Below are positions 50,368-60,010 of a stretch of 64,000 bases of DNA, piece after piece. The DNA lies in NCBI RefSeq assembly GCF_000213055.1, contig NZ_CM001165.1, positions 1,612,001 to 1,676,000 of the forward strand. Direction: 5' to 3'. Source of the DNA: Streptomyces sp. Tu6071 (lineage in GTDB: Bacteria > Actinomycetota > Actinomycetes > Streptomycetales > Streptomycetaceae). A program made the translations under genes and the position numbers. A model generated the notes under the pieces. That model was not told where the DNA came from and made no database searches. It was given only the letters and a program-made list of their open reading frames with translations. Each line of letters starts with the position of its first letter. Position 1 is the first letter of the stretch.

Positions 50368-53304
50368 TCAGTGCGTCGGCACGCCCTCCCGGTCGACGTG
50401 GACGCCGTTGACGGTGAGGGTCCCGTCCCGGTGCGCGGCGACCTTCGCGGTCATCGCCGCCGCGAGGTTCAGCCGCTGCCAGCTTCCCGGCGCTCCGTCC
50501 TCGTCGAGGGCGTACCCCGAGGGGAGCTGGGTCGCGGCCAGGACGGTGCGGCGCTGCGCGGCGGACAGCTTCGGCAGGGCCGTGCGCAGGAGGTCCTCGG
50601 CACCCGCGGGCACGGCCGGGGGCAGGTCCTTCGTCCCGATCCGGGGGAAGCCGTAGGTCAGCCGGTGGGTGTAGACGTCCAGCGCCTCGTCCGTGGGCAG
50701 GTAGGGACGGTCGTGCGCGATGCACCGCGCGAGGGTGTCACCGGCTCCCGACTCGCGGCACTTCCGCGCGAGCACGGCCCGCAGTTCGTCCTGGGCCTGT
50801 TCCAGCAGGGTGCGGAACCCGGGGTCGGACCAGCGGCCCTGCGCGGTCCGCTCCCCCACGATCCGGCCGCCCATGATGTCGGTCGGGTAGTGGAAGGCGA
50901 GCAGGATGCGGTGCTCCCCGTACTCGGAGGCGCGGGCGAGGATCTGCGGGGCGAGTTCGGGCAGAAGGGTGGCCAGCACGATGCCCTGCGCGTAGCCGTG
51001 GCTCGTGTGCCCGCTGGGGAAGGAGCCGTCCTTCGCCAGGCCGTCGTAGCCACCGCGACTGTCCCACGGCTTGATGAGACCGTCCTCATCGGTGAAGCCC
51101 ATGCGGACGAAGGGGCGTTTGTACTGGTAGGTGTTCTTGGCCGTCTGGTACCAGTCCGCCGAGGAGCCCGGGGTGTGTTCGACACGTCCGGACAACAGCG
51201 CTTCGGTACGCGGCAGTTCGCCGTTCTTCAGCGCCTGCGCGTAGAGCGTGCCGAGCCGGGCGCCCAGGCCGTCGGCCATCGTCCGGTAGGGGCTGCTCCT
51301 GCCGTCGATCAGTGCCTCGTGCACCTCGGGGTCGGTGGCGTCGGCGGGCGCGTTGTTGATGTCGACGACCGTCCGGTCGTTCAGCGCGGTCAGCTCGTCG
51401 TAGCGCGTCCCCGCGGGCAGGGCCTGGTTCTCTCCCATGAGGGACGGGGTGTCGCGCGCCTCGGTGAACGAGCGCAGGAGCCACGTGAAGTAGTCGCCGC
51501 CGTCGGGAGCGGCGGGCAGCCGGTCGGAGTCGTGGACGGTGCTGAGCTGCTCGTCGGTGAAGGGCAGTGAACCCTGGGCCGGTACCAGCGATTCGAGGCG
51601 GAAGTAGGCGTCGGAGCTGGTGCGGTCGCACTGGTGCACCTCCACGGCGAGCGTGTTGGTGCCCGCGCGGAGGGCGGAGGCGGGGACGACGAAGGCGGTG
51701 CGGAGAGGGTCGCCCTGCCCTGAGGTGCCCTCGGGGGTCTGGTACTGGAGGTTCTTCGTGATCGCCCCGTCGTTGCGTCCCGCGAGGCGCCGGCCGTTGA
51801 GGTAGACCGTCACCGTGTCGTCGTGGACGACGGTGCCGACGAGCCCGCCGCTCGCGTCGATCGTCGCTCGGTCCATGGTGAAGTCGGTGCGGAAGAAGTA
51901 CGCCTCGACGGTGTCGCCCGTGGAACCGTCCTTGTGCAGGTTCAGCCGGGTGCGCACGGGGAAGTCCGGGCCGAGGTCGGTGCCCTGGTTCTTGACGCCG
52001 AAGGGACCGGCGGCCGTCTTCCACGGGACCCCCCGCGGCGGGGAACCGGGGCGGGTCCAGGCCGTGCGGTCCGCGTCCCCGGCCGCCGGGTCGACGCCCG
52101 GCGCGTCGAGATAGGTCCAAGTGGTGGACGCGTCGAGGAGGGGCTTGCCGAGCTTGATGTCGTCGATCCAGCCGGAGATCCGGGAACCGGCCTTCGCCGC
52201 CGGATCGTCGTAGCGCAGCCTGACCTCGGTGATGCGCCTCCCGGCGAGGGCGCCGAGGCCGACGGAGACGGTACGCCACCCGCCGGGGGCCGCCGCCTCC
52301 TCGCGCTTACCGGCCGGGCGGGTGGTGCGGACGCGGGGGTGGCGTCCTTTCGCGGCGGTGTGGACGACGTCGACGCTCACGTGCGCGGAGGCGGCGTCCT
52401 GCGGCCGGACCGCGTAGCTCAGCGTCGCGCCCTCGCCGAGGGGCACGTCGAGGCCGGACCGCAGCACCACGGAGGACCGCGCCGGGCCGGACTTCGGGAC
52501 CTGCGCCGCGTACCGCAGCGCGTACGAGCCGTCGGCGGCTCCGCCCGCGTCGGCGTTCTCGACCGCGACGCCGAGCGGCGAGGTCCCGGCGTCCGGGAGG
52601 CCGCGCGGCGTCCAGTCCGCGAGCTGGAGCTTGGTGCGGTCACCGGTCGCGCCCTCGCACCTGTCGGCGCAGGTGTCCGTCAGGCGGAGCTGGTAGTAGC
52701 GGTACGCGCGCGTGGTGGCCAGCGCGTAGAAGTTGCTCTGCCCCCGGGCGGCGAACCGCTGGTCCTTCTCCTCGCCGAGCGCGCTCCACGAGCTGTCGTC
52801 GGCGTTCTCGGCGGCGGCGGCGCTGTTGCTGCCCAGGACGGTCCAGGCGGCGGGGTCACGCGGCGGGGCGTCGTTGGCGGAGGTGAGGGAGTAGCCCGAG
52901 AGCGCCTGCGGCGAGCGCAGCTCGTAGATCACGTGGACCGGTCGGGCGTCCGTCGGCCGGCCGCTGCCGCTCGCGTACCACTTGGTCGCGCTGTCCTGGT
53001 CGAAGAGGCTGTCGGCGTTCTCGTCGACGCTGGTGGCGTTGGCGTGGTCCGAACGCGCCTTCACTACCCGCGCGGTGGGTCCCGCCGTCTCGCCCCGCAG
53101 GTTGCGCGCCGCTCCCGCCGCCGGGAACCCGGCGGGCCGCGAGGTGCCGGGCTCGTACGAGGCGGACCAGTACCCTCCGGCCGGTGGGGAATCGTCCGGC
53201 GGTCCGCCGGTCACGGCCGCGACGGGCTGCCCGCCGAGCGGGACCAGTACCAGAGCGGCGAGGATCGCCACGAGTCCACGGCCGGATCTCCCGAACACGC
53301 GCAC
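50368..53304 (-). CDS. Large secreted PAP2/vanadium-haloperoxidase-type phosphatase
   Basis: 978 residues from a GTG at 53304 (AGGAAG 7 bases upstream); a GTG at 53355 is an alternative. A signal peptide spans about 1-29. Domains in order: a discoidin-like region (about 75-250, with ATSVDENADSLFDQDSATKW), a further beta-rich domain (to about 390), a jelly-roll segment (VTVYLNGRRLAGRN, ALRAGTNTLAVEVHQ), then the PAP2 domain with PSGHTSHGY near 758 and the catalytic HYPTD near 803. The family removes phosphate from lipids or small esters outside the cell. The multi-domain build suggests binding to a surface or polymer. Confidence 0.85.
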   Translation of the reverse strand: MRVFGRSGRGLVAILAALVLVPLGGQPVAAVTGGPPDDSPPAGGYWSASYEPGTSRPAGFPAAGAARNLRGETAGPTARVVKARSDHANATSVDENADSLFDQDSATKWYASGSGRPTDARPVHVIYELRSPQALSGYSLTSANDAPPRDPAAWTVLGSNSAAAAENADDSSWSALGEEKDQRFAARGQSNFYALATTRAYRYYQLRLTDTCADRCEGATGDRTKLQLADWTPRGLPDAGTSPLGVAVENADAGGAADGSYALRYAAQVPKSGPARSSVVLRSGLDVPLGEGATLSYAVRPQDAASAHVSVDVVHTAAKGRHPRVRTTRPAGKREEAAAPGGWRTVSVGLGALAGRRITEVRLRYDDPAAKAGSRISGWIDDIKLGKPLLDASTTWTYLDAPGVDPAAGDADRTAWTRPGSPPRGVPWKTAAGPFGVKNQGTDLGPDFPVRTRLNLHKDGSTGDTVEAYFFRTDFTMDRATIDASGGLVGTVVHDDTVTVYLNGRRLAGRNDGAITKNLQYQTPEGTSGQGDPLRTAFVVPASALRAGTNTLAVEVHQCDRTSSDAYFRLESLVPAQGSLPFTDEQLSTVHDSDRLPAAPDGGDYFTWLLRSFTEARDTPSLMGENQALPAGTRYDELTALNDRTVVDINNAPADATDPEVHEALIDGRSSPYRTMADGLGARLGTLYAQALKNGELPRTEALLSGRVEHTPGSSADWYQTAKNTYQYKRPFVRMGFTDEDGLIKPWDSRGGYDGLAKDGSFPSGHTSHGYAQGIVLATLLPELAPQILARASEYGEHRILLAFHYPTDIMGGRIVGERTAQGRWSDPGFRTLLEQAQDELRAVLARKCRESGAGDTLARCIAHDRPYLPTDEALDVYTHRLTYGFPRIGTKDLPPAVPAGAEDLLRTALPKLSAAQRRTVLAATQLPSGYALDEDGAPGSWQRLNLAAAMTAKVAAHRDGTLTVNGVHVDREGVPTH

Positions 53305-53915
53305 GCACCCACTTCCTGGCCTCACGACCTCCCGGCGAGACGACGACGGCCTCACGCGGACAACGTTGTCAGCACCGTCGAGCGTGACGGCCGCCCACCA
53401 GAGGTGTCAATGCTCGCGGCATCGTATGTTCCGCTCCCGGCAGCAGAGTTGAGCCAACCCCTCTGCCGGAGGGATGCCCCGGAGGCGCGTCGCCGACCGC
53501 CGAGAAAGCGCCCCCGCGAGGTCCCCTGGGCACTGCCCCGCGGATCGAAGAACGTTCCCACCGGCACCCCGGACCGGGTCGCGGGGCGGGACACGGCAAG
53601 CTCCGCGCCACCCCCGCCCGGCAGGTGATCCGCGACCCACCCAGCGATCCCCCGTCGAGCGGCGGGAGCCGGCCTCTCGCGAAGGCTCCCCGACCCCCTT
53701 TCATGAATCGATTCATAGACACAGCCACCCTCACACCCCCCACCAGGAACGCATCCCCCGCTCCACCGGCAGCCCTCCACCCGCGCGTTACCCAATCGTG
53801 CCCCACACCACCAATCCCGCACTCCGCCCGCCCGTATCGCCCCATACGCAGAAATAGGCAGTCGCACGCGCGAGGCCCCCGACGCTCCCCGCGCCGACAT
53901 CCCACGTCTCACCCC
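53305..53915. other. Long intergenic region upstream of PAP2 and the sugar operon
   Basis: 611 bp, partly AT-rich for this window (53700-53870). It contains the perfect palindrome at 53703-53716 and presumably the PAP2 promoter. No gene with a ribosome-binding site and normal codon bias is seen. Confidence 0.5.
53703..53716. promoter_or_regulatory. Perfect palindrome, LacI-type operator candidate
   Basis: ATGAATCGATTCAT is a perfect 14-bp palindrome with the CG-centred TGAA-N4-TTCA pattern of LacI-family operators. It lies 256 bp (centre to centre) upstream of a second TGAA-N4-TTCA site next to the sugar-operon promoter. Confidence 0.6.
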
Positions 53916-53945
53916 TTGACCGCCCCTCCGCGAGCGGGCTAGCTT
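53916..53945 (+). promoter_or_regulatory. Promoter of the sugar ABC operon
   Basis: TTGACC at 53916-53921, 18 bp, TAGCTT at 53940-53945. It lies about 125 bp upstream of the first gene and just ahead of a LacI-type operator. Confidence 0.65.
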
Positions 53946-53959
53946 CCCGGCAACTTCGC

Positions 53960-53971
53960 TGAAACATTTCA
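53960..53971. promoter_or_regulatory. LacI-type operator overlapping the transcription start region
   Basis: TGAAACATTTCA, palindromic apart from the central CA, begins about 14 bases after the -10, a position where a bound repressor blocks transcription. The cognate protein is probably the LacI regulator at 58.9 kb. Confidence 0.65.
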
Positions 53972-54069
53972 CACGCTGCTTGTCGGCGATCCGGTCCCTG
54001 CCGCTCCCGTGCGTCACCTCCGCGTCCGTACGGCCGCTCCCCCCTTCGCACCTCTCACGGAGACACGTC

Positions 54070-55581
54070 ATGTCGCATCCCGAACCGGAGTCCGTTCCGG
54101 TCCTCGCGCTGGAGGAGGTGACCAAATCCTTCGGCGCGGTGCGCGCGCTGCGCGGCGTCTCCTTGCGGCTGTACGCGGGCGAGGCGCACGCCCTCGCCGG
54201 CGAGAACGGCGCGGGCAAGTCGACGCTCATCAAGACCCTGGCCGGTGTGCACCGGGCCGACAGCGGGCGCGTCCTGCTCGACGGCGCCCCCGTCCAGTTC
54301 CACGGCCCCGCCGACGCGCGGGACGCGGGGGTCGCGGTCATCTACCAGGAGCCCACGCTCTTCCCCGATCTGTCGATCGCCGAGAACATCTTCATGGGCC
54401 GTCAGCCGCGCCGCGCCCTCGGCCGCGTCGACCACCGGGCCGTCAGGGAGGCGACCGCCGGGCTCTTCGCGCGCCTCGGCGTCCCGCTCGACCCGGACCA
54501 GCCCGCGCGGGGCCTGTCCATCGCCGATCAGCAACTCGTCGAGATCGCCAAGGCGCTCTCCTTCGACGCGCGCGTCCTGATCATGGACGAGCCGACGGCC
54601 GCGCTCACCGGCAGCGAGGTGGCGCGGCTCTTCGGCGTCGTCAGGGCTCTGCGCGAGCAGGGCGCGGCGGTCCTGTTCATCTCGCACCGCCTGGAGGAGA
54701 TCTTCGCGCTGTGCCAGCGCGTCACGACGCTGCGCGACGGCGCCCTCGTCTCCACGAGCCCGCTCGACGGGCTGAGCGAGGACGCCCTCGTACGGGCCAT
54801 GGTCGGCCGGGACCTCGACGCGCTGTACCCGAAGCAGGACGCCGAGGTCGGCGACGTGGCCCTCGGCGTGCGGCGCCTGACGCGCGAAGGGGTCTTCACG
54901 GACGTCTCCTTCGAGGTGCGGCGCGGCGAGATCGTCGGTCTCGCCGGGCTCGTCGGGGCGGGGCGCAGCGAGGTCGCGCGCGCCGTCTTCGGCGTCGACC
55001 GCTTCGACGGCGGCGAGGTCGAGGTGCTCGGGCGGCGGCTCACGCCCGGTGCGCCGAGCCTCGCGATGCGCGCCGGGCTCGCCCTCGTACCCGAGGACCG
55101 GCGCGCCCAGGGCCTCGTGATGGACATGTCCATCGCGCGCAACATCGGCCTGACCGGCTTCGCCGACACGAGCCGCGCGGGCCTCATGAACCGCGCGGCG
55201 GAGCGCAGCCGCGCGCTGGACTGGGCCGTGCGGCTCCAGGTGAAGTACACGCGCCTCGCGGACGTCGTCGGCACGCTCTCCGGCGGGAACCAGCAGAAGG
55301 TCGTGCTCGCCAAGTGGCTCGCGACCGCGCCGCGCGTGCTCATCGTCGACGAGCCCACGCGCGGCATCGACGTCGGCACGAAGGCCGAGGTGCACCGTCT
55401 GCTGTCCTCGCTCGCCGCCGAGGGGGTCGCGGTGCTGATGATCTCCTCGGACCTCCCGGAGATCCTCGGCATGGCGGACCGCGTCCTCGTGATGCACGAG
55501 GGCCGTCTCACGGCGGAGCTGACGCGCGCCGAGGCGACGGAGGAGTCCGTGATGGCCGCGGCGACGGGGAGGGCGGCATGA
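54070..55581 (+). CDS. Sugar ABC transporter ATPase, double domain (RhaT/RbsA type)
   Basis: 503 residues from an ATG at 54070 with ACGGAGA upstream. Two ABC domains: the first with Walker [10 protein letters not shown], signature [13 protein letters not shown] and [10 protein letters not shown]; the second with a degenerate Walker A (GLVGAGRSE), LSGGNQQK and [12 protein letters not shown]. This is the pattern of RbsA/XylG/RhaT-class importers. First gene of a four-gene operon, overlapping the next by 4 bp. Confidence 0.93.
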   Translation: MSHPEPESVPVLALEEVTKSFGAVRALRGVSLRLYAGEAHALAGENGAGKSTLIKTLAGVHRADSGRVLLDGAPVQFHGPADARDAGVAVIYQEPTLFPDLSIAENIFMGRQPRRALGRVDHRAVREATAGLFARLGVPLDPDQPARGLSIADQQLVEIAKALSFDARVLIMDEPTAALTGSEVARLFGVVRALREQGAAVLFISHRLEEIFALCQRVTTLRDGALVSTSPLDGLSEDALVRAMVGRDLDALYPKQDAEVGDVALGVRRLTREGVFTDVSFEVRRGEIVGLAGLVGAGRSEVARAVFGVDRFDGGEVEVLGRRLTPGAPSLAMRAGLALVPEDRRAQGLVMDMSIARNIGLTGFADTSRAGLMNRAAERSRALDWAVRLQVKYTRLADVVGTLSGGNQQKVVLAKWLATAPRVLIVDEPTRGIDVGTKAEVHRLLSSLAAEGVAVLMISSDLPEILGMADRVLVMHEGRLTAELTRAEATEESVMAAATGRAA

Positions 55582-56624
55582 GCGCGTCCACCGCCCCGGT
55601 CCCCGCCACCACGTCCGCCCCGGGCCGCAAGCTGCTCGACCGGGTCCTCAAGGCCCGCGAACTCGCCGTCGCCGCCGTGCTCGTGGTCATGCTCCTCGCG
55701 ACCCAGCTCTCCCACACCGGGTTCCTCTCGCAGCAGGGCATCAAGGACCTCCTGCTCAACGCGACGATCCTCGTCCTCGTCGCGACGGGGCAGGCAGTCG
55801 TCGTCCTCACCCGCAACGTCGACCTCTCGGTCGGCTCCGTGCTCGGCATCTCCGCCTTCGCGGCGGGCGACTACCTGCACGGCGGGGGCAGCCCCTGGAT
55901 CGCCGTGCTGTACGCGGTCGCGGTCGGCGCCGTCTTCGGGCTGCTCAACGGGGCGCTCGTGAGCCTCGGCAAGGTCCCCGCGCTCGTCGTCACGCTCGGC
56001 ACGCTCTACATCGTGCGCGGCATCGACTCCGTGTGGGTCGGCTCGCGGCAGATCGTCGCCGCCGATCTCCCGGACGGCTTCGTCGACTTCGGGCACGACG
56101 GCGTGTGGGCGGTCCCGTACCTCGCCGTCCTCGCCCTCGTGGTGCTGCTCGCCGTCGGGTACTGGCTGCGCCACTACCGCGGCGGTCGCGAGCTGTACGC
56201 GCTCGGGTCGAGCCCCGAGGCCGCGACGCTGGCGGGCGTCGCTGTGCGCAGGCGCGTCCTGACCGCGTACGTGCTGTGCGGCGTCCTCGCGGGCCTCGCG
56301 GGCGCGCTGTACCTCGCGCGCTTCGGGAACGTGGACTCGGCGACGGGCAACGGCTACGAACTCACCGTCGTGAGCGCCGTCGTCGTCGGCGGTGTCGCCT
56401 TCACGGGCGGCGCGGGGACCGTCTACGGCGCCGCGCTCGGCGCCCTGCTGCTGACCTCCATCAACAGCGTGCTCCCGGCCATCGGCGTCAACTCGGTGTG
56501 GGTCACCGCGATCAACGGGGTCCTGCTGCTGCTCGCCATCGCCGTGGACCGTGTCCTGGCCCTGCGCGTCGCCGCCGTGCTGCGCAAGCAGGCCGGGCGG
56601 AAGAGGAGTGCCCGTCATGCCTGA
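55578..56624 (+). CDS. Sugar ABC transporter permease 1 (RhaP-like)
   Basis: 348 residues from an ATG at 55578 (ATGA overlap). About nine hydrophobic segments and the BPD_transp_2 blocks: [37 protein letters not shown], and late [24 protein letters not shown]. This family forms the channel of ribose/rhamnose/AI-2-type importers, here as a heterodimer with the next permease. Confidence 0.93.
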   Translation: MSASTAPVPATTSAPGRKLLDRVLKARELAVAAVLVVMLLATQLSHTGFLSQQGIKDLLLNATILVLVATGQAVVVLTRNVDLSVGSVLGISAFAAGDYLHGGGSPWIAVLYAVAVGAVFGLLNGALVSLGKVPALVVTLGTLYIVRGIDSVWVGSRQIVAADLPDGFVDFGHDGVWAVPYLAVLALVVLLAVGYWLRHYRGGRELYALGSSPEAATLAGVAVRRRVLTAYVLCGVLAGLAGALYLARFGNVDSATGNGYELTVVSAVVVGGVAFTGGAGTVYGAALGALLLTSINSVLPAIGVNSVWVTAINGVLLLLAIAVDRVLALRVAAVLRKQAGRKRSARHA

Positions 56625-57660
56625 GCCGATCACGAGCCCCCGGCCCGCCGCGGGGACCGCGCGCCCGGACACCTCGCGCCTCGCCGGGGCCGTGCGCTGG
56701 GACACCGCCGTCGGCGCCCTCCTCGTCGTCCTGCTGCTGTGCTCCTTCTCCTTCGTCGACAACTTCGGGAACGCCCTCAACCTCTCGTTCCTCATCGGCA
56801 ACACGCTGCCGATCGCGCTCATCGCGCTGCCGATGACGATGCTCGTCGTCTCGGGCGAGGTGGACCTCTCGGTCGGCTCGACGGTGGGGCTCTCGGGCGC
56901 CGTCATGGGCGCGCTGTGGAACCACGGCATGGCGATCGAGACGATCATCCCGCTGTGCGTGCTCCTCGGCGTCGTCTGCGGGCTCGTCAACGGGCTCCTC
57001 GTGACCCGGCTCGGCCTGCCCTCGCTCGCCGTGACGATCGGGACGATGGCGGCCTACCGGGGCATCGCGCAGATCGTCCTCGGCTCCGACTCGGTCACCG
57101 ACTTCCCCTCCCCGTACCTGGACTTCGGCGCGGGCCGCTTCGGCGAGACCTTCCTCCCGTACGCTGCCGTGCCCTTTCTCGTACTGCTCGTGCTCGCCGT
57201 CGTCGTACTGCACGCGACGCGCGTGGGCCGGTCGCTCTTCGCGATCGGCGCGAACGAGGAGGCGGCGCGGTTCGCGGGGGTACGGGTCAAGCGGCTGCGC
57301 CTGTCGATGTTCGTGACGACCGGCGTGCTCTCCGCGCTGACCGGCGTCTTCTGGGCGCTGCACTACGCGAGCGCCCGCTACGACAACGCGACCGGGCTCG
57401 AACTCTCCGTCATCGCGGCCGTGCTGCTCGGCGGCATCGACTTCGACGGCGGCAGGGGCACCCTCGGCGGCGCGATCGCCGGGGTGTTCCTGCTCGGGAC
57501 GCTCCAGAACGTCATGAGCCTGCTCAACGTCTCGGCGCAGTCGCAGATCGTCGTGACGGGCGTCCTGCTCGTCGTCTCCGTCCTCGCGCCGCGCGTCGGG
57601 CGCCGGGTCGCCCTGGCGAGGGCCCGCGCGCGCACGCAGGCCGCCCCGGCCACCGGCTGA
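56617..57660 (+). CDS. Sugar ABC transporter permease 2 (RhaQ-like)
   Basis: 347 residues from an ATG at 56617, overlapping the previous gene by 8 bp, with AGAGGAG upstream. Blocks GEVDLSVGSTVGLSGAVMG, LPSLAVTIGTMAAYRGIAQI and VLLGGIDFDGGRGTLGGAIAG place it in the same permease family. Two distinct permeases plus a double ATPase is the layout of rhamnose and AI-2 importers, unlike single-permease ribose systems. Confidence 0.93.
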   Translation: MPEPITSPRPAAGTARPDTSRLAGAVRWDTAVGALLVVLLLCSFSFVDNFGNALNLSFLIGNTLPIALIALPMTMLVVSGEVDLSVGSTVGLSGAVMGALWNHGMAIETIIPLCVLLGVVCGLVNGLLVTRLGLPSLAVTIGTMAAYRGIAQIVLGSDSVTDFPSPYLDFGAGRFGETFLPYAAVPFLVLLVLAVVVLHATRVGRSLFAIGANEEAARFAGVRVKRLRLSMFVTTGVLSALTGVFWALHYASARYDNATGLELSVIAAVLLGGIDFDGGRGTLGGAIAGVFLLGTLQNVMSLLNVSAQSQIVVTGVLLVVSVLAPRVGRRVALARARARTQAAPATG

Positions 57661-57707
57661 TCCCCCGGCTCGTCCCGCCCCTCCCGTACGGACCCTAAGG
57701 AAGCCTC

Positions 57708-58793
57708 ATGTCCATGACCGCCCGCACCCGCAGGCTCTCCGCGGCGCTCGCCGTGACGACGGCCCTCGTCCTCGGCGCCACCGCCTGCGGAGGCACCACG
57801 AAGAGCGACACCGAGAAGGAGGAGTCCTCCTCCGGTTCGGCGGCGAAGGCCGACCCGGGCGCCGCCACGAAGAAGGGCCTCACGGTCGCCTTCCTGCCCA
57901 AGCAGGTCAACAACCCGTACTTCACGACCTCCGACAACGGCGGCAAGAAGGCGCTCGCCGCGCTCGGTTCGACGTACAAGGAGGTCGGCACCAGCAGCGG
58001 CACCGACACCTCCGGGCAGGTCTCCTACGTCAACACCCTCACGCAGCAGCAGGTCGACGGCATCGCCGTCTCGGCGCAGGACCCCGGGGCGCTGTGCACC
58101 GCGCTCAAGCAGGCCATGAAGAACGGCGTCAGCGTCGTCACGTACGACTCCGACACCAGGACCGGCTGCCGCGACGTCTTCGTCTCGCAGGCGAGCGCCG
58201 AGGACCTCGGCCGCACGCAGGTGCAGCAGATGGCGAAGCAGATCGGCGACAAGGGCGAGATCGCGATCCTCTCGGCGGCCCAGACGGCGACGAACCAGAA
58301 CACGTGGATCGACTTCATGAAGGACGAGCTGAAGAAGCCGGAGTACAAGGGCATCAAGCTCGTCAAGATCGTGTACGGGGACGACGACGCCCAGAAGTCG
58401 TTCCAGCAGACGCAGGGGCTCCTCCAGGAGCACCCGCGGCTGAAGGGGATCATCTCGCCGACCACGGTCGGCATCAAGGCGGCGGCGCAGTACCTCTCCG
58501 GCTCGAAGTACAAGGGCAAGGTCAAGCTCACCGGGCTCGGCACCCCCAACGACATGCGCGCGTACGTCAAGAACGGCACGGTCGACGCCTTCGAGCTGTG
58601 GGACCCGGCGAAGCTCGGCGCGCTCGCCGCGCACACCGCCGTCGCGCTGGAGTCCGGGCAGATCACGGGCAAGCAGGGCGAGACCTTCGAAGCCGGCGAC
58701 CTCGGCTCGTTCACGATCGGCGAGGACGGCGTGGTGAGCCTCGGCAAGCCGACCGTCTTCGACGCCAAGAACATCGGCGACTACCACTTCTGA
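57708..58793 (+). CDS. Sugar-binding lipoprotein (rhamnose/AI-2-binding type)
   Basis: 361 residues from an ATG at 57708. The lipobox ATAC puts the anchor at Cys27. The periplasmic-binding fold shows LTVAFLPKQVNNPYF, QQQVDGIAVSAQDPGALC, VVTYDSDTRTGCRDVFVSQAS, QNTWIDFMKDEL and DAFELWDPAKLG. These resemble RhaS (rhamnose) and LsrB (AI-2) proteins; gene order favours rhamnose import. No rhamnose catabolic gene is in the window. Last gene of the operon. Confidence 0.88.
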   Translation: MSMTARTRRLSAALAVTTALVLGATACGGTTKSDTEKEESSSGSAAKADPGAATKKGLTVAFLPKQVNNPYFTTSDNGGKKALAALGSTYKEVGTSSGTDTSGQVSYVNTLTQQQVDGIAVSAQDPGALCTALKQAMKNGVSVVTYDSDTRTGCRDVFVSQASAEDLGRTQVQQMAKQIGDKGEIAILSAAQTATNQNTWIDFMKDELKKPEYKGIKLVKIVYGDDDAQKSFQQTQGLLQEHPRLKGIISPTTVGIKAAAQYLSGSKYKGKVKLTGLGTPNDMRAYVKNGTVDAFELWDPAKLGALAAHTAVALESGQITGKQGETFEAGDLGSFTIGEDGVVSLGKPTVFDAKNIGDYHF

Positions 58794-58805
58794 GGGGCGC
58801 GGGTC

Positions 58806-58885
58806 CCGGGGCGACGGTACGGATCTCCGGGCGACGGTTGGGGTGCCGGGCGACAGTACGGGTCCGGCGGCGACGGTACGGGGAC
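58806..58885. repeat. Four imperfect 20-bp tandem repeats
   Basis: Units like CCGGGCGACGGTACGG recur four times between the sugar operon and the LacI gene. They may be a slippage product; no hairpin or operator is evident. Confidence 0.6.
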
Positions 58886-58899
58886 GGGGAGGACGGCAC

Positions 58900-59967
58900 G
58901 TGACGCACCGCCCGCCGCCGGACCCCGGACCCGCACCGCTGGACCCCGCCCCCGCGCGCCCGGACCGCCCGCTCGGCATCAAGGACGTGGCCCGCGCCGC
59001 CGGGGTCTCGACCGGCACCGTCTCGTACGTGCTCAACCAGCCGGACCGGGTCGCCGCGCCGACCCGGCGGCACGTGCGCGCGGTCATCGAGCGGCTCGGC
59101 TACGTACGCCGGGACTCCGCGCGGCAGTTGCGCGCCGGGCACAGCCGCATCCTCGCCCTGCTCGTGCACGACATGGGCAACCCCTTCTACGCGGCCCTCG
59201 CGCGCGGCGCCGACCGCGCGGCCCGCGCCGCGGGGCTCGGCGTGATGGTGTGCAACAGCGCGGGGAGTTCGGCCGAGGAGTCCTCCTACCTCGCGCTCTT
59301 CGCCGAGCAGCGCGTGCGGGGTGTCCTCCTCGCCCCGACCGGTCCCGGGCCCGCGGCGCTGCGCGACTTCCGGCGCCACGGCATCCCCTTCGTCGTGGTC
59401 GACCGGTGCGCGGCGGGGGGCGAGGGGTGCGCGGTGGGCGTGGACGACGTGGCGGGCGGCGCGCTCGCCGTACGGCACCTGCTCGCCGGGGGGCACCGCG
59501 ACCTCGCGTATGTCAGCGGGCCCGCGCACCTGCGCCAGGTGCGCGACCGCAGGACCGGCGCGCTCCGGGCGCTCGCCGAGGCGGGCCTGCCTCCCTCGGC
59601 CCTGCGCGAAGTGGCCGGCGAGCGCCTCGACGTGGTGGGCGGCCGCGACGCGGGCGCCCGTCTCCTCGGCCTCTCCCGGCGCCCCACCGCCGTCTTCTGC
59701 GCCAACGACCTCCTCGCCCTCGGCCTGCTCCAGTCCCTCCACACGGCGGGCGTCCGGGTGCCCGGGGAGATCGCCCTGGTCGGCTACGACGACATCGAGT
59801 TCGCCGCCGCGGCGACCGTCCCCCTCACCTCCGTCCACCAGCCCGCCCACACCCTGGGCACGCGCGCGACGCGGCTCCTCCTGGACGAGAACGACCCGGC
59901 ACACCGGCACCAACACCTGTGTCTGAAACCGAGGTTGGTCGTGCGGGAATCGACCGTCCCGCGCTGA
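58900..59967 (+). CDS. LacI-family transcriptional regulator
   Basis: 355 residues from a GTG at 58900 with GGAGGA upstream. After a Pro-rich leader of about 25 residues the helix-turn-helix reads IKDVARAAGVSTGTVSYVLNQPDRV, and a periplasmic-binding-protein-like sensor follows (ILALLVHDMGNPFYAALARG, CANDLLALGLLQSL, ALVGYDDIEFAA). It sits about 100 bp after the sugar operon on the same strand and is the probable repressor at the TGAA-N4-TTCA sites upstream of that operon, released by the imported sugar. Confidence 0.92.
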   Translation: MTHRPPPDPGPAPLDPAPARPDRPLGIKDVARAAGVSTGTVSYVLNQPDRVAAPTRRHVRAVIERLGYVRRDSARQLRAGHSRILALLVHDMGNPFYAALARGADRAARAAGLGVMVCNSAGSSAEESSYLALFAEQRVRGVLLAPTGPGPAALRDFRRHGIPFVVVDRCAAGGEGCAVGVDDVAGGALAVRHLLAGGHRDLAYVSGPAHLRQVRDRRTGALRALAEAGLPPSALREVAGERLDVVGGRDAGARLLGLSRRPTAVFCANDLLALGLLQSLHTAGVRVPGEIALVGYDDIEFAAAATVPLTSVHQPAHTLGTRATRLLLDENDPAHRHQHLCLKPRLVVRESTVPR

Positions 59968-60010
59968 GGAGCCGTGCTTCGCTGGTCACCCCGACACGCG
60001 AGGTGCCCCC

